From assembly GCF_017311415.1 (NCBI RefSeq), contig NZ_JAEKIS010000010.1, positions 1-64,000 of the forward strand: a DNA stretch of 64,000 nt, written 5' to 3'. The notes under the pieces were generated by a model, which worked only from the letters and a program-made list of their open reading frames with translations, did not search any database and was not told the DNA's origin. Source of the stretch: Salipiger abyssi (GTDB taxonomy: Bacteria > Pseudomonadota > Alphaproteobacteria > Rhodobacterales > Rhodobacteraceae). Made by a program: the position numbers and the translations under genes. Positions 53,804-61,300 of the stretch are shown here, piece after piece. The stretch's first letter is position 1; each line of letters starts with the position of its first letter.

Positions 53804-54613
53804 ATGACCGATATCCCCCATACCGATCCCGGCGAACGCCGCTTTGGCCGCGTCAACTGGCTGGGGCTCTACACGCTGTGCCGGCGCGAGGTGCGGCGTT
53901 TCACCAATGTCTGGACCCAGACGCTGCTCGCGCCGCTGGTGACGGCGGGGCTGTTCATGGTGATCTTTACCATCGCCATCGGCCCGCGCCGGGGCGACGT
54001 GATGGGCGTGCCCTTCACCAGCTTCATCGCACCGGGCATCCTGATGATGACGGTGATCCAGAACGCCTTTGCCAACACCTCCTCCTCCATCGTGATCTCG
54101 AAGGTGCAGGGCAATATCGTCGATACGCTGATGCCGCCGCTGGCGCCGTTCGAGCTGGTGCTGGGCTATCTCGCCGGCGGCGTGGCGCGCGGGCTCTTCG
54201 TGGCCGTGGCGATCGCGCTGGGGATCTGGCTGACCACCGGGCTCGCGCCGGCGCATCCGCTGGTGCTGCTGGTCTTCGCCGCGCTCGGCGCGGCCTTCCT
54301 GTCGGCGCTCGGCATGCTGGCCGGGCTCTGGGCCAACAAGTTCGACCAGATGGCGGCGATCACCAATTTCCTCGTCACCCCGCTCGCCTTCCTCTCGGGC
54401 ACCTTCTACTCGGTGCAGGCGCTGCCGCCCGGGCTCTACGAGGTCACCCATTTCAACCCGGTCTTTTACCTGATCGACGGCGCCCGCTATGGCATGCTCG
54501 GCGTCAGCGACGCGGCGCCGGGCTTTGGCTTTGCGGTGGCGCTGGCGGCGACAGCGGCGGTGCTGCTGGCGGCATGGGCGCTGTTCCGGACGGGCTGGCG
54601 TCTGAAGGCCTGA
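53804..54613 (+). CDS. ABC-2 type transporter permease
   Basis: This 269-aa six-helix permease starts MTDIPHTDPGERRFG and contains FIAPGILMMTVIQNAFANTSSS and LSGTFYSVQALPPGLYEVTHFNPVFYLIDGARYG, typical of export permeases of the ABC-2/NodJ-like type. No ATPase gene is adjacent, so the partner is encoded elsewhere. The frame upstream of 53804 crosses other genes and is not used. The final 110 nt overlap the convergent DMT gene. Confidence 0.9.
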   Translation: MTDIPHTDPGERRFGRVNWLGLYTLCRREVRRFTNVWTQTLLAPLVTAGLFMVIFTIAIGPRRGDVMGVPFTSFIAPGILMMTVIQNAFANTSSSIVISKVQGNIVDTLMPPLAPFELVLGYLAGGVARGLFVAVAIALGIWLTTGLAPAHPLVLLVFAALGAAFLSALGMLAGLWANKFDQMAAITNFLVTPLAFLSGTFYSVQALPPGLYEVTHFNPVFYLIDGARYGMLGVSDAAPGFGFAVALAATAAVLLAAWALFRTGWRLKA

Positions 54614-55478
54614 GCCGGGCCTCGCGCCAGGCCACGAGGCCCGCGCCGGTGACGATGATCACCGCACCCAGCACCGACACGGCATCCGGGATCTGCGCGA
54701 AGATCAAAACATCATAAAACGCGGCAAAGATCAGCGTGGCGTACCAGAACGGCGCCACGAACCCGGCATCGGCGCGCCGGATCGCCTGGATGAAGCAGGC
54801 CTGCGCCGCCGCCATCAGCAGCCCCACAGCGGCCAGCGCGGCCCATTGCGCCGGCGTCGGCATCTGCCAGAACGCCAGCACCGCGAGGCTGGCGATGACA
54901 GAGCCGATCAGATTGTTGATCAGCAGGATCTGGAACGCGCCCTCGCGCCCACTCAGCAGCTTGAGCATCACGAGCTCTGCGCCGAGGCAAACGGCGGCCC
55001 CGAGCGCCAGCAGGGCGGCGGGCTGGAACGCCTGCGGCGTCGGCCGCAGCAGCATCATGGCTCCGGCAAGCGCAATCGCGGCGGCCAGCAGCCGCACCGG
55101 CCCGACCTTTTCACCGAGGATCGGGATCGCCAGCAGCATGCCCACCACCGGGTTGAGAAAACTGATGGCGGTTGCATCTGCCAGCGGGATGAAGGCGGCG
55201 GCGGCAAACATGAAGCTGACCCCGCTCCAGCCGCAAAACACCCTGAGTACATGCGTTGGCCAAGCCGGACGGGTGAACTTCGGGCGCAGCACCAGCGCAG
55301 CGGCGGAAAACGCAAGCAGCGCAAAGATAAAACGGCTATGGCTCACCTGCAAAGGACTCAACGGCGGACCAAGCACGCCCGTGCCCAGCATTTTGGCAAG
55401 CAGCGTCGTCGCCGCCACGAATGCGGACGCGCAAAGCGTGAGAGTGGCGGCAAGCAGCGGGTCGGGGCGCAATGTCAT
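54504..55478 (-). CDS. EamA/DMT family transporter
   Basis: This 324-aa protein has ten hydrophobic segments in two EamA repeats, for example FVAATTLLAKMLG, ATAISFLNPVVGMLLAIPILGE and VAPFWYATLIFAAFYDVLIF. It is a drug/metabolite exporter or permease of unknown substrate. The start at 55478 (MTLRPDPLL) is chosen over 55541. The last ~37 residues are Pro/Ser/Ala-rich, unlike the family, and are encoded opposite the ABC permease gene. Confidence 0.88.
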   Translation of the reverse strand: MTLRPDPLLAATLTLCASAFVAATTLLAKMLGTGVLGPPLSPLQVSHSRFIFALLAFSAAALVLRPKFTRPAWPTHVLRVFCGWSGVSFMFAAAAFIPLADATAISFLNPVVGMLLAIPILGEKVGPVRLLAAAIALAGAMMLLRPTPQAFQPAALLALGAAVCLGAELVMLKLLSGREGAFQILLINNLIGSVIASLAVLAFWQMPTPAQWAALAAVGLLMAAAQACFIQAIRRADAGFVAPFWYATLIFAAFYDVLIFAQIPDAVSVLGAVIIVTGAGLVAWREARLRPSDASPSGTAPMPPAAPPLSPPAPPQSQSPAPRR

Positions 55479-55571
55479 GGCGGATGCTTTGCGCTTTCGC
55501 CCACCGCTTTTCAAGGTTGGCGCGAAAGATAGCAGCAACACCCGACCAGCGCGACCGCCTTGAATTGTAAA

Positions 55572-55603
55572 CCGGAGGCCCGGCGAAACCGCCCGGCCTC
55601 CGG
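55572..55603. terminator. Long GC-rich hairpin upstream of the DMT gene
   Basis: Arms at 55572-55585 and 55590-55603 are 14 nt with one mismatch around AAAC. On the minus strand it is followed by TTTACAATTC, so it may end transcripts from the small gene at 55.8-56.0 kb. Confidence 0.55.
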
Positions 55604-55767
55604 CAAGTCACTCGTACCTTAATTCACCACGACGGTGAGTCCTCATCAACATACTGATCGGTGCCGTCGGAAGACGCCTTGGCGCACCTCCCCATCACGG
55701 CCGGCCTCTGCACACCGGATAACCTTACATTGCCCCCGAAACACCCAAGACACGAATTCGGTGCGCT
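55604..55767. other. Intergenic remainder before the small hypothetical gene
   Basis: With 55479-55571 this makes about 290 bp without a gene apart from the hairpin. It has slightly lower GC and no recognisable open frame or repeat. Confidence 0.4.
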
Positions 55768-56040
55768 CTAGCCAATGAACCGCGAATCCAGACTATCGTT
55801 ACTGGCTGCTGAAGGCGTTCGCGGAAACGGGTAGATGGTGTCGCATTCGGATAGGGTCGTGCTCACAAATGCGCCTGTGCCGCCGCATTTGCCCCCTGCG
55901 CTCCCCTTTTGGAAAAGCTTGCGCCATGCCCAGCCATGGTTCGCCGCATCGACCCCGACACCACGCCCCGCGACGCTGACGCGGATCTTCGAAACCGTAC
56001 CCGCACGGGTACGGATCGCGAAATCAATCACGTTCGTCAT
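55768..56040 (-). CDS. Small hypothetical protein
   Basis: This 90-aa open frame begins MTNVIDFAIRTRAGTVSKIR and has a good ribosome-binding site (GAGGGTG, 3 nt before ATG on the minus strand). Codon use is fairly typical of the genome. No domain is recognised. The middle contains tryptophans and two cysteines (GKCGGTG and SECDTIYPF). Similar short proteins starting with VIDFA-type motifs occur in rhodobacteria, but the function is unknown. It may not be translated. Confidence 0.42.
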   Translation of the reverse strand: MTNVIDFAIRTRAGTVSKIRVSVAGRGVGVDAANHGWAWRKLFQKGSAGGKCGGTGAFVSTTLSECDTIYPFPRTPSAASNDSLDSRFIG

Positions 56041-56431
56041 TACACCCTCTACCTCTGAGTACCGCTCGTTTTTTATTTGGCGGCTTTCTTATTCTGGTAT
56101 TCAGCTACCTTATTTCCGCGACGGTCGCCAGCGTCAACCACGCCGTGACAACGCATTGAGCCTCTCCGCGTTGGGCTGTTGTCCAAAATCAACACACCAA
56201 ACACGCAAAGCGTGTATGTCCTTAAGGTGCTGAAAATTTACGCATTTCTAACGTGGCATTCCTGCCCGGCCCGGCAGGACGATAGCAGACCGGGTATCGC
56301 GGACCGCCCCGTCGCTACCGGGCAGATCGGAGCACGCGCGATCTGGACCCTGCCGAGCGCATGCGTAAGGATGGCGCCGAAAGCGCAACAAGGAGAGACG
56401 GGATGCAGCGGATGCAACCCGCAGAAACGGT
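56041..56431. other. AT-rich intergenic region upstream of the flavin reductase gene
   Basis: These 391 bp have clearly lower GC than their neighbours. They include a small hairpin CACGC-AAA-GCGTG (near 56202-56214) and probably promoters for the small minus-strand gene and the flavin reductase gene. Open frames here are short and without domains. Confidence 0.45.
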
Positions 56432-56938
56432 ATGAGCGAGACCCATCAAAGCTTCGATCCCGCAGCGGCCGATCCGCGTGCCTTCCGCGACGCGCTGGGG
56501 CGCTTCGTTACCGGTGTCGCCGTGATCACCTGCGCCACCAAAGACGGCCCGCTGGGCATCGCCGCGAACAGCTTTGCCAGCCTGTCGCTGGACCCGCCGC
56601 TGGTGCTGTGGTCGCCGGCCAAGAGCTCGGGGCGCTATCCGTTCTTCGTTGCCGCGCAGCATTTTGCGATCCATATTCTGAGCAGCGATCAGGAAGCGAT
56701 CTGCCGCGCCTTCGCAAGATCCGGCGAGTCCTTCGATCTGGCGAACTGGCAGAGCTCTCCAGAGGGTGTGCCGCTTATCGAGGGCTGCGTGGCGCGGTTC
56801 GAATGCGAAAAGGTGGCCGAGCATGACGGCGGCGACCATACGATCCTGATCGGAAAGGTGCATCGCGTCGCAACCCTGCCCGGCGATCCGTTGATCTTCT
56901 GCGGCGGGCGCTATGGCGGCTTCGCGGCGGGATCCTGA
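56432..56938 (+). CDS. Flavin reductase family protein
   Basis: This 168-aa split-barrel flavoprotein has RDALGRFVTGVAVITC, GIAANSFASLSLDPPLVLWSP and HFAIHILSSDQ, the usual FMN-binding pattern. Relatives supply reduced flavin to two-component monooxygenases or act alone. No monooxygenase gene is adjacent. A purine-rich AAGGAGAG lies about 40 nt upstream of the start, too far to be its ribosome-binding site. Confidence 0.9.
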   Translation: MSETHQSFDPAAADPRAFRDALGRFVTGVAVITCATKDGPLGIAANSFASLSLDPPLVLWSPAKSSGRYPFFVAAQHFAIHILSSDQEAICRAFARSGESFDLANWQSSPEGVPLIEGCVARFECEKVAEHDGGDHTILIGKVHRVATLPGDPLIFCGGRYGGFAAGS

Positions 56939-56988
56939 TCGAGGGGCCTGAAATCGGCGCTTGCCCAAGCGCGCCCGGGCACGCAGAC

Positions 56989-57465
56989 TCAGCGATAGGG
57001 ATAGAGCCAGCCCTTGTAATCGGCGATCATCGCATGAGCCTTTTCGATCTCTTCCGGCGCCAGTTTCGCGCGCAGCGCCTCAACCGCCTCCGCCGCGTCA
57101 GGATGGCCGCCGATCTCCGCGAGCCTGTACCAGAGAAACGCGCGGGCAGGATCGGCCGCCGGCAGCCCCATGCCGAGCTCATAGCACCAGCCGAGCGACA
57201 TCTGCGCCCCGGCATGGCCCTTGAGCGCGGCGCGCTGGTGCCATTCGAAGGCGCGCACCTCGTCCGTCATACCGCCCAACCCCAGGCTGTAGATCACCCC
57301 GATCATCTCTTCGGCATCGGCATTGCCGGAGCGTGCAGCGGGGTCGAGCGCGGCCAGCGCCTCTTCGGTGCGGCCCTCGGCCAGCAGCGCACGCGCCTCG
57401 TCGATGCGCCCGGCCGCAAGCGGCGTCGCAAGACTGAGCAAAAGGGCGGTAGCAAGAAAACGCAT
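56989..57465 (-). CDS. Exported Sel1-repeat protein
   Basis: This 158-aa protein has a signal peptide (MRFLATALLLSLATPLAAG) followed by tandem Sel1/TPR-like repeats: ARSGNADAEEMIGVIYSLG, AALKGHAGAQMSLGWCYELG and LAEIGGHPDAAEAVEAL. Sel1 repeats mediate protein interactions, here in the periplasm. The start at 57465 is chosen for the signal peptide; its ATG is back-to-back with an ATG of the opposite strand in GCATGC. Confidence 0.83.
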   Translation of the reverse strand: MRFLATALLLSLATPLAAGRIDEARALLAEGRTEEALAALDPAARSGNADAEEMIGVIYSLGLGGMTDEVRAFEWHQRAALKGHAGAQMSLGWCYELGMGLPAADPARAFLWYRLAEIGGHPDAAEAVEALRAKLAPEEIEKAHAMIADYKGWLYPYR

Positions 57466-57507
57466 GCGCTGGCGGGCCTGATATGTCTGGCGACGGGCGG
57501 GGCGGCC

Positions 57508-58749
57508 ATGGCCCAGACCATCGCGCCCGATGATTTCCTGCCCTTCGATCCGGCGCAAGCCAAGATCGGTCAGCGGCTATTTTACGACAAGATCCTGAGT
57601 GGCAACCGCAACATCTCTTGCGCCACCTGCCACCATCACGACCTCGACGGCACCGACCGGCTGAGCCTCGGAATCGGCGAAGGCGGCAGCGGGCTCGGAC
57701 CGGAGCGTCGCCCCGGGGACATCGCCAAGCGCATTCCGCGCAACGCGCCGGGGCTGTGGAATCTCGGGCATCGCGAGGTGTCGGTGCTGTTCCATGACGG
57801 GCGGGTCGAGCATGACCCGCGCTTTCCCAGCGGTTTCGCGACACCGGCAGGCCAACATCTGCCCGAGGGGCTGAATTCGCCACTGGCCGCGCAGGCGCTG
57901 TTTCCGATGACCGCCGAATTCGAGATGGCGGGGAATGCCGGCGAGAACCCGGTGGCCGATGCGGTGAGCGGCGCGGTCTGGCAGGGCTGGCCGCTGATCG
58001 CCGCGCGGGTGGCGGAGATACCAGGGTACGCAGAGACGATGGTCGCGGCGTTTCCCGAAATCGACCGCCCTGACGAGATCACCGTGGTGCAGATCGCCAA
58101 TGCATTGGCGGCCTTCATCGGCACCGAGTGGCAGAGCTACGACAGCCCCTATGACGCCTATCTCCACGACGGCACGCCATTGCCGGAGGATGCCGAACGC
58201 GGACGAAAGCTGTTTTTCGGCGCAGCGGGCTGTGCGGGCTGCCATTCCGGACCGCTCTTCAGCGACCAGTCCTTTCACGCCATGGGGCTGCCCGGCTTCG
58301 GGCCGGGGCGCATCCGCAAGCACGATCCGATCCCCCGCGATGTCGGGCGCATGGGCGTGACCGATGACCCGCAAGACGCCTATCGCTTTCGCACCCTGCC
58401 GCTGCGCAACGTGGCGCTGACCGCGCCCTATGGCCATAACGGTGCCTACCCGACCCTGCGCGGGATGATCCGCCACATGGCCAACCCCGTGGGCGAGCGG
58501 CTGCGCTGGCAGCCGCAGCTTGCGCATCTGCCGCAGGTCGCGGCGCTGGAAGACTACGATTTCGTGCTGCTCGACGATCGGCTGGAGACCGCCAGACAGC
58601 TCGAAACGGTGGACGTACAGCGGGTGCCGCTGAGCGACGCGGAGGTAGGCGAGATCGAGGCTTTCCTCAACGCCCTCACCGGGACCGGCGCCGCCGACCG
58701 CCCGCTCGGGCGGCCCGACAGGGTGCCCAGCGGCCTACCCGTGGACTGA
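57508..58749 (+). CDS. Di-haem cytochrome c peroxidase / MauG-family protein
   Basis: The protein has two haem-binding sites, CATCHHH (residues 38-42) and CAGCHSG near 245, and the fold of bacterial cytochrome c peroxidases (FLPFDPAQAKIGQRLFYD, NAPGLWNLG, PLRNVALTAPYGHNGAYPTL). It is periplasmic. A signal peptide is encoded before 57508 (KKTHALAGLICLATGGAAMA, from about 57454), but no in-frame ATG, GTG or TTG precedes it for about 400 bp. The first ATG lies at the cleavage site, so the true start is unresolved. Confidence 0.8.
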   Translation: MAQTIAPDDFLPFDPAQAKIGQRLFYDKILSGNRNISCATCHHHDLDGTDRLSLGIGEGGSGLGPERRPGDIAKRIPRNAPGLWNLGHREVSVLFHDGRVEHDPRFPSGFATPAGQHLPEGLNSPLAAQALFPMTAEFEMAGNAGENPVADAVSGAVWQGWPLIAARVAEIPGYAETMVAAFPEIDRPDEITVVQIANALAAFIGTEWQSYDSPYDAYLHDGTPLPEDAERGRKLFFGAAGCAGCHSGPLFSDQSFHAMGLPGFGPGRIRKHDPIPRDVGRMGVTDDPQDAYRFRTLPLRNVALTAPYGHNGAYPTLRGMIRHMANPVGERLRWQPQLAHLPQVAALEDYDFVLLDDRLETARQLETVDVQRVPLSDAEVGEIEAFLNALTGTGAADRPLGRPDRVPSGLPVD

Positions 58750-58793
58750 GCCCACAACGTAGGGTGGGCAATCCTGCCCACCGCCCCTGCGCC

Positions 58794-59252
58794 TCAGCAG
58801 GCGCGCAGCATCTCCTGGATCACCGGCTGTTTCTTGGGTTTCTTGGCCAGCATCAGCAGTAGCTCCGTCAATTCGGGCTCGTGCACGCGCTTGGCCGCTG
58901 CCTTGGGCGAGAACCATTTCCGCTTGCGCTGGTGACGCTCTTTCCAGTTGCGCAGGAGCTTTTCGACGATCATCGGGTAGACCCGCACCTGACAGGGCAG
59001 CGCAGTGCCGTCGTCCAACAGCTTGTCATAACGATAGGTGCCGAGTTCCTCGCGGCTGACATAGCCCTTGACCCCGGCCTCCTCCAGCGCCTCGATTTCG
59101 GCGGCGTGCCAGGGTTTCTTGCCGTCCATCTCCCAGCCCTTGGGCATCACCCAGCGCCCGGTATCGCGCGAGGTCACCATCAAGACCTGGAGATTGCCCT
59201 TCTTGTCCCAATGCATGGGAAGGGCGGCGATCTGTTCGCCAATCGTGGCCAT
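58794..59252 (-). CDS. Nudix hydrolase
   Basis: This 152-aa protein has WVMPKGWEMDGKKPWHAAEIEALEEAGV, read here in parts as VMPKGWEMDGKK and EIEALEEAGV: a Nudix box where the usual Arg-Glu pair is Ile-Glu. The pattern resembles the diphosphoinositol-polyphosphate/Ap5A-type Nudix proteins of rhodobacteria. It probably hydrolyses a nucleoside diphosphate derivative. The start could be GTG at 59264 or ATG at 59252. Confidence 0.82.
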   Translation of the reverse strand: MATIGEQIAALPMHWDKKGNLQVLMVTSRDTGRWVMPKGWEMDGKKPWHAAEIEALEEAGVKGYVSREELGTYRYDKLLDDGTALPCQVRVYPMIVEKLLRNWKERHQRKRKWFSPKAAAKRVHEPELTELLLMLAKKPKKQPVIQEMLRAC

Positions 59253-59389
59253 GAAAATACGCACCGCTCGGAATTATCGTTCTTTGATATAGATGGACCG
59301 TAAACCCTCTATGACAATTTGGTTAACAAAACCTTCCCGCGCACCGAAAAACCTGTGCGCGCTCCGGAGTATGGCCGGAAAATGAAAAT

Positions 59390-59419
59390 GGGCCCGGACA
59401 GGAGGGATCGTCCGGGCCC
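59390..59419 (-). terminator. Rho-independent terminator of the sulfide/DsrE operon
   Basis: GGGCCCGGAC (59390-59399) and GTCCGGGCCC (59410-59419) form a perfect 10-bp stem with a 10-nt loop. On the minus strand it is followed by ATTTTCATTTTCC, and lies 40 nt after the DsrE gene stop. Confidence 0.8.
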
Positions 59420-59459
59420 TTCATCGTCCGACCGTTTGGGACAGCCGGACGTGAATCGC

Positions 59460-59900
59460 TCAGTAGCTGACGACTTCGGTGTCGTCGCCGATGATCGCCG
59501 CGGCCATGGCCGGCGGCTGTGCCACCCCCACGCCGTCGAGCAGCGCGCTGGCATCCGCGCCCTTGCTGGGCAGGTAGATCGCGCAGACCTCGACCCGGGC
59601 ACCGGGCTCGGCCATGATCGTTTGCATCAGCCCCTGCGGGCTCATGCCCTTGGGCGGCTGCGGCGCGGTGGCGCTTTCGGGCGCCTCTTTCAGCGCGATA
59701 TCGGCGGCAGGACCGCAGAGCAGGATATGCGGCACGGCACCCTGCTTGGCGGCCTGAAAGGCCAGCACCATCGCCATGAGCTGGGTCTGCGGCTCGGGCG
59801 AGGTCAGCACCGTTACCAGCTTTTCGGCGCTGTCGGCACGGGCCGGCGGCGCCGCGAGGCAGGTGGCGGCCACGAGGGCGGCAGTGAGGAAACGGGTCAT
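59460..59900 (-). CDS. Exported DsrE-family protein
   Basis: This 146-aa protein has a signal peptide (MTRFLTAALVAATCLAAPPARA) and a DsrE-like fold with TVLTSPEPQTQLMAMVLAFQA and GARVEVCAIYLPSKG, where a single Cys is suitably placed. DsrE proteins carry or transfer sulfur. It is last in the operon with the SLAC1-type channel, DUF5368 and flavoprotein, supporting a role in sulfide oxidation. The start is set at 59900 because the upstream reading shadows the channel gene. Confidence 0.8.
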   Translation of the reverse strand: MTRFLTAALVAATCLAAPPARADSAEKLVTVLTSPEPQTQLMAMVLAFQAAKQGAVPHILLCGPAADIALKEAPESATAPQPPKGMSPQGLMQTIMAEPGARVEVCAIYLPSKGADASALLDGVGVAQPPAMAAAIIGDDTEVVSY

Positions 59901-59929
59901 CGGATCGTCCTTTCTGTCTGTCCGGAAGC

Positions 59930-60931
59930 TTATTCGGGTTGGCAGATTTCGCCGCGCAGGATGGCGAGGCCGGTGCGCGCGATCAGATAGCCCACGATCC
60001 CCACCAGCAGCGCCAGGAACACACCGCCCAGCACAGTCAGCGCCGGCAGCTGTGCCAGCTCGGCATAGCGCAGGGTCGAGATCGTCAGCGCGGCGACCGG
60101 GAAGCTCAGCGCCCACCAGGACATGGCGAAGGGCAGCTTGAGGATCTTCGGCGCCTGCGTCGCCACGAGGCCGAGAAACACCACAGAGGTGTAGAAGAGC
60201 ACGCGGGCGAACCCGTCGAGCACGCCGCCATTGAGTTGCAGCCAACTCAGGAAGGCGAGGGCGGGCGGCGCGATCAGGATCACCAGCGTCGGCAGCAGCC
60301 GGCCCGGCAGCGGATCGTGGAAAATCAGCCGGTTCATCACCAGCGTCAGCAGCACGACCCAGAAGACCAGCCCGGCGGAGAAGAACAGCCAGGAGATCTC
60401 GGTAAAGCCCAGAGCGACCCCGGCCACCGGCACGACGATATTGCCCACAGCCGGAATGAACCAGGCGGGCGAGATATGGATATGCTGGAACGGGCGGTGC
60501 CCGATCCAGCCCGACAGCACTGCAAGGGTCAGCCCGCCCTGACCGAGCATCCCGGCCAGCCAGACCACCCGCGCCGCCTCCTCAGTGACCGGTCGCAGGG
60601 CCGTGGCGATGAGCAGCACCGAGATCGTGATCGCCGGAAAGAAGGCGATTCTCACCGGATGGTTCCACTCCGCCGCGAAGGCCTTTGGCAACCGCAGCGC
60701 CTTCAGTGCGAAGAATACGGAGATCACCAGGAAATCGGCAATCGCCGCGCAGAGCGCCACTTGGCTCGGCCATTGCGGCCAGCCAAAGCTGAGCTCGGCC
60801 CGGTGCAGCGCCAACGCCAGCCCCGCAAGCCCCATCACCGACGCAAAGAAGGTGACCGGGAAATGCACGAGCCGGCCATGCGGCGCATCGGCAACCGGCG
60901 CCGCGGAGGCTTGGAGGGTGACGTCGGACAT
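59930..60931 (-). CDS. SLAC1/TehA-type (TDT family) anion channel or transporter
   Basis: This 333-aa membrane protein with ten hydrophobic segments has the TDT-type FPVTFFASVMGLAGLALAL near the N-terminus, WLAGMLGQGGLTLAVLSGWI and HISPAWFIPAVGNIVVPVAG. Family members move C4-dicarboxylates, sulfite or other anions. In this operon, sulfite or thiosulfate release would fit. It sits between DUF5368 (3-nt gap) and DsrE (29-nt gap). Confidence 0.85.
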   Translation of the reverse strand: MSDVTLQASAAPVADAPHGRLVHFPVTFFASVMGLAGLALALHRAELSFGWPQWPSQVALCAAIADFLVISVFFALKALRLPKAFAAEWNHPVRIAFFPAITISVLLIATALRPVTEEAARVVWLAGMLGQGGLTLAVLSGWIGHRPFQHIHISPAWFIPAVGNIVVPVAGVALGFTEISWLFFSAGLVFWVVLLTLVMNRLIFHDPLPGRLLPTLVILIAPPALAFLSWLQLNGGVLDGFARVLFYTSVVFLGLVATQAPKILKLPFAMSWWALSFPVAALTISTLRYAELAQLPALTVLGGVFLALLVGIVGYLIARTGLAILRGEICQPE

Positions 60932-60934
60932 GGC

Positions 60935-61288
60935 TCAGTCCTCGGATTTGCGCAGGAACAGGGATTCGAGCGTGTAGACCAGGATCGCGAGACCGATGGC
61001 CCCGGCAACCGCGATGGCCAGCAGCAGGATCACGTCGATGGGCCCGCCGATATCGGCGAGACTCGACCGGGTCTCGAACAGTACGAACCAGACGGCCAGC
61101 ACCGCGCCCACGGGCATGGAGAGCTGCGCCCAGAGGAACTTGTGCCAGCTCACCGCGCGGTCGCGGATCAGCACATAGAGATAGGCCAGCGTGATCAGCC
61201 CCGCGACCACAACCATGGCCCAGAACAGGGCCTGACCGAAGATCTCTTCGAAGACGGCGATAAGGGTGCCGAAAGTAAGCTCTTGCAT
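60935..61288 (-). CDS. DUF5368 membrane protein
   Basis: This 117-aa protein has three hydrophobic helices: ALFWAMVVVAGLITLAYLYVL, FLWAQLSMPVGAVLAVWFVLF and PIDVILLLAIAVAGAIGLAILVYTL. I recognise it as the DUF5368 family seen beside sulfide-type flavoproteins in rhodobacteria. A membrane anchor or quinone-linked partner for the flavoprotein is an inference only. It lies 12 nt after the flavoprotein stop. Confidence 0.75.
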   Translation of the reverse strand: MQELTFGTLIAVFEEIFGQALFWAMVVVAGLITLAYLYVLIRDRAVSWHKFLWAQLSMPVGAVLAVWFVLFETRSSLADIGGPIDVILLLAIAVAGAIGLAILVYTLESLFLRKSED

Positions 61289-61300
61289 GATCTCTCCTCC

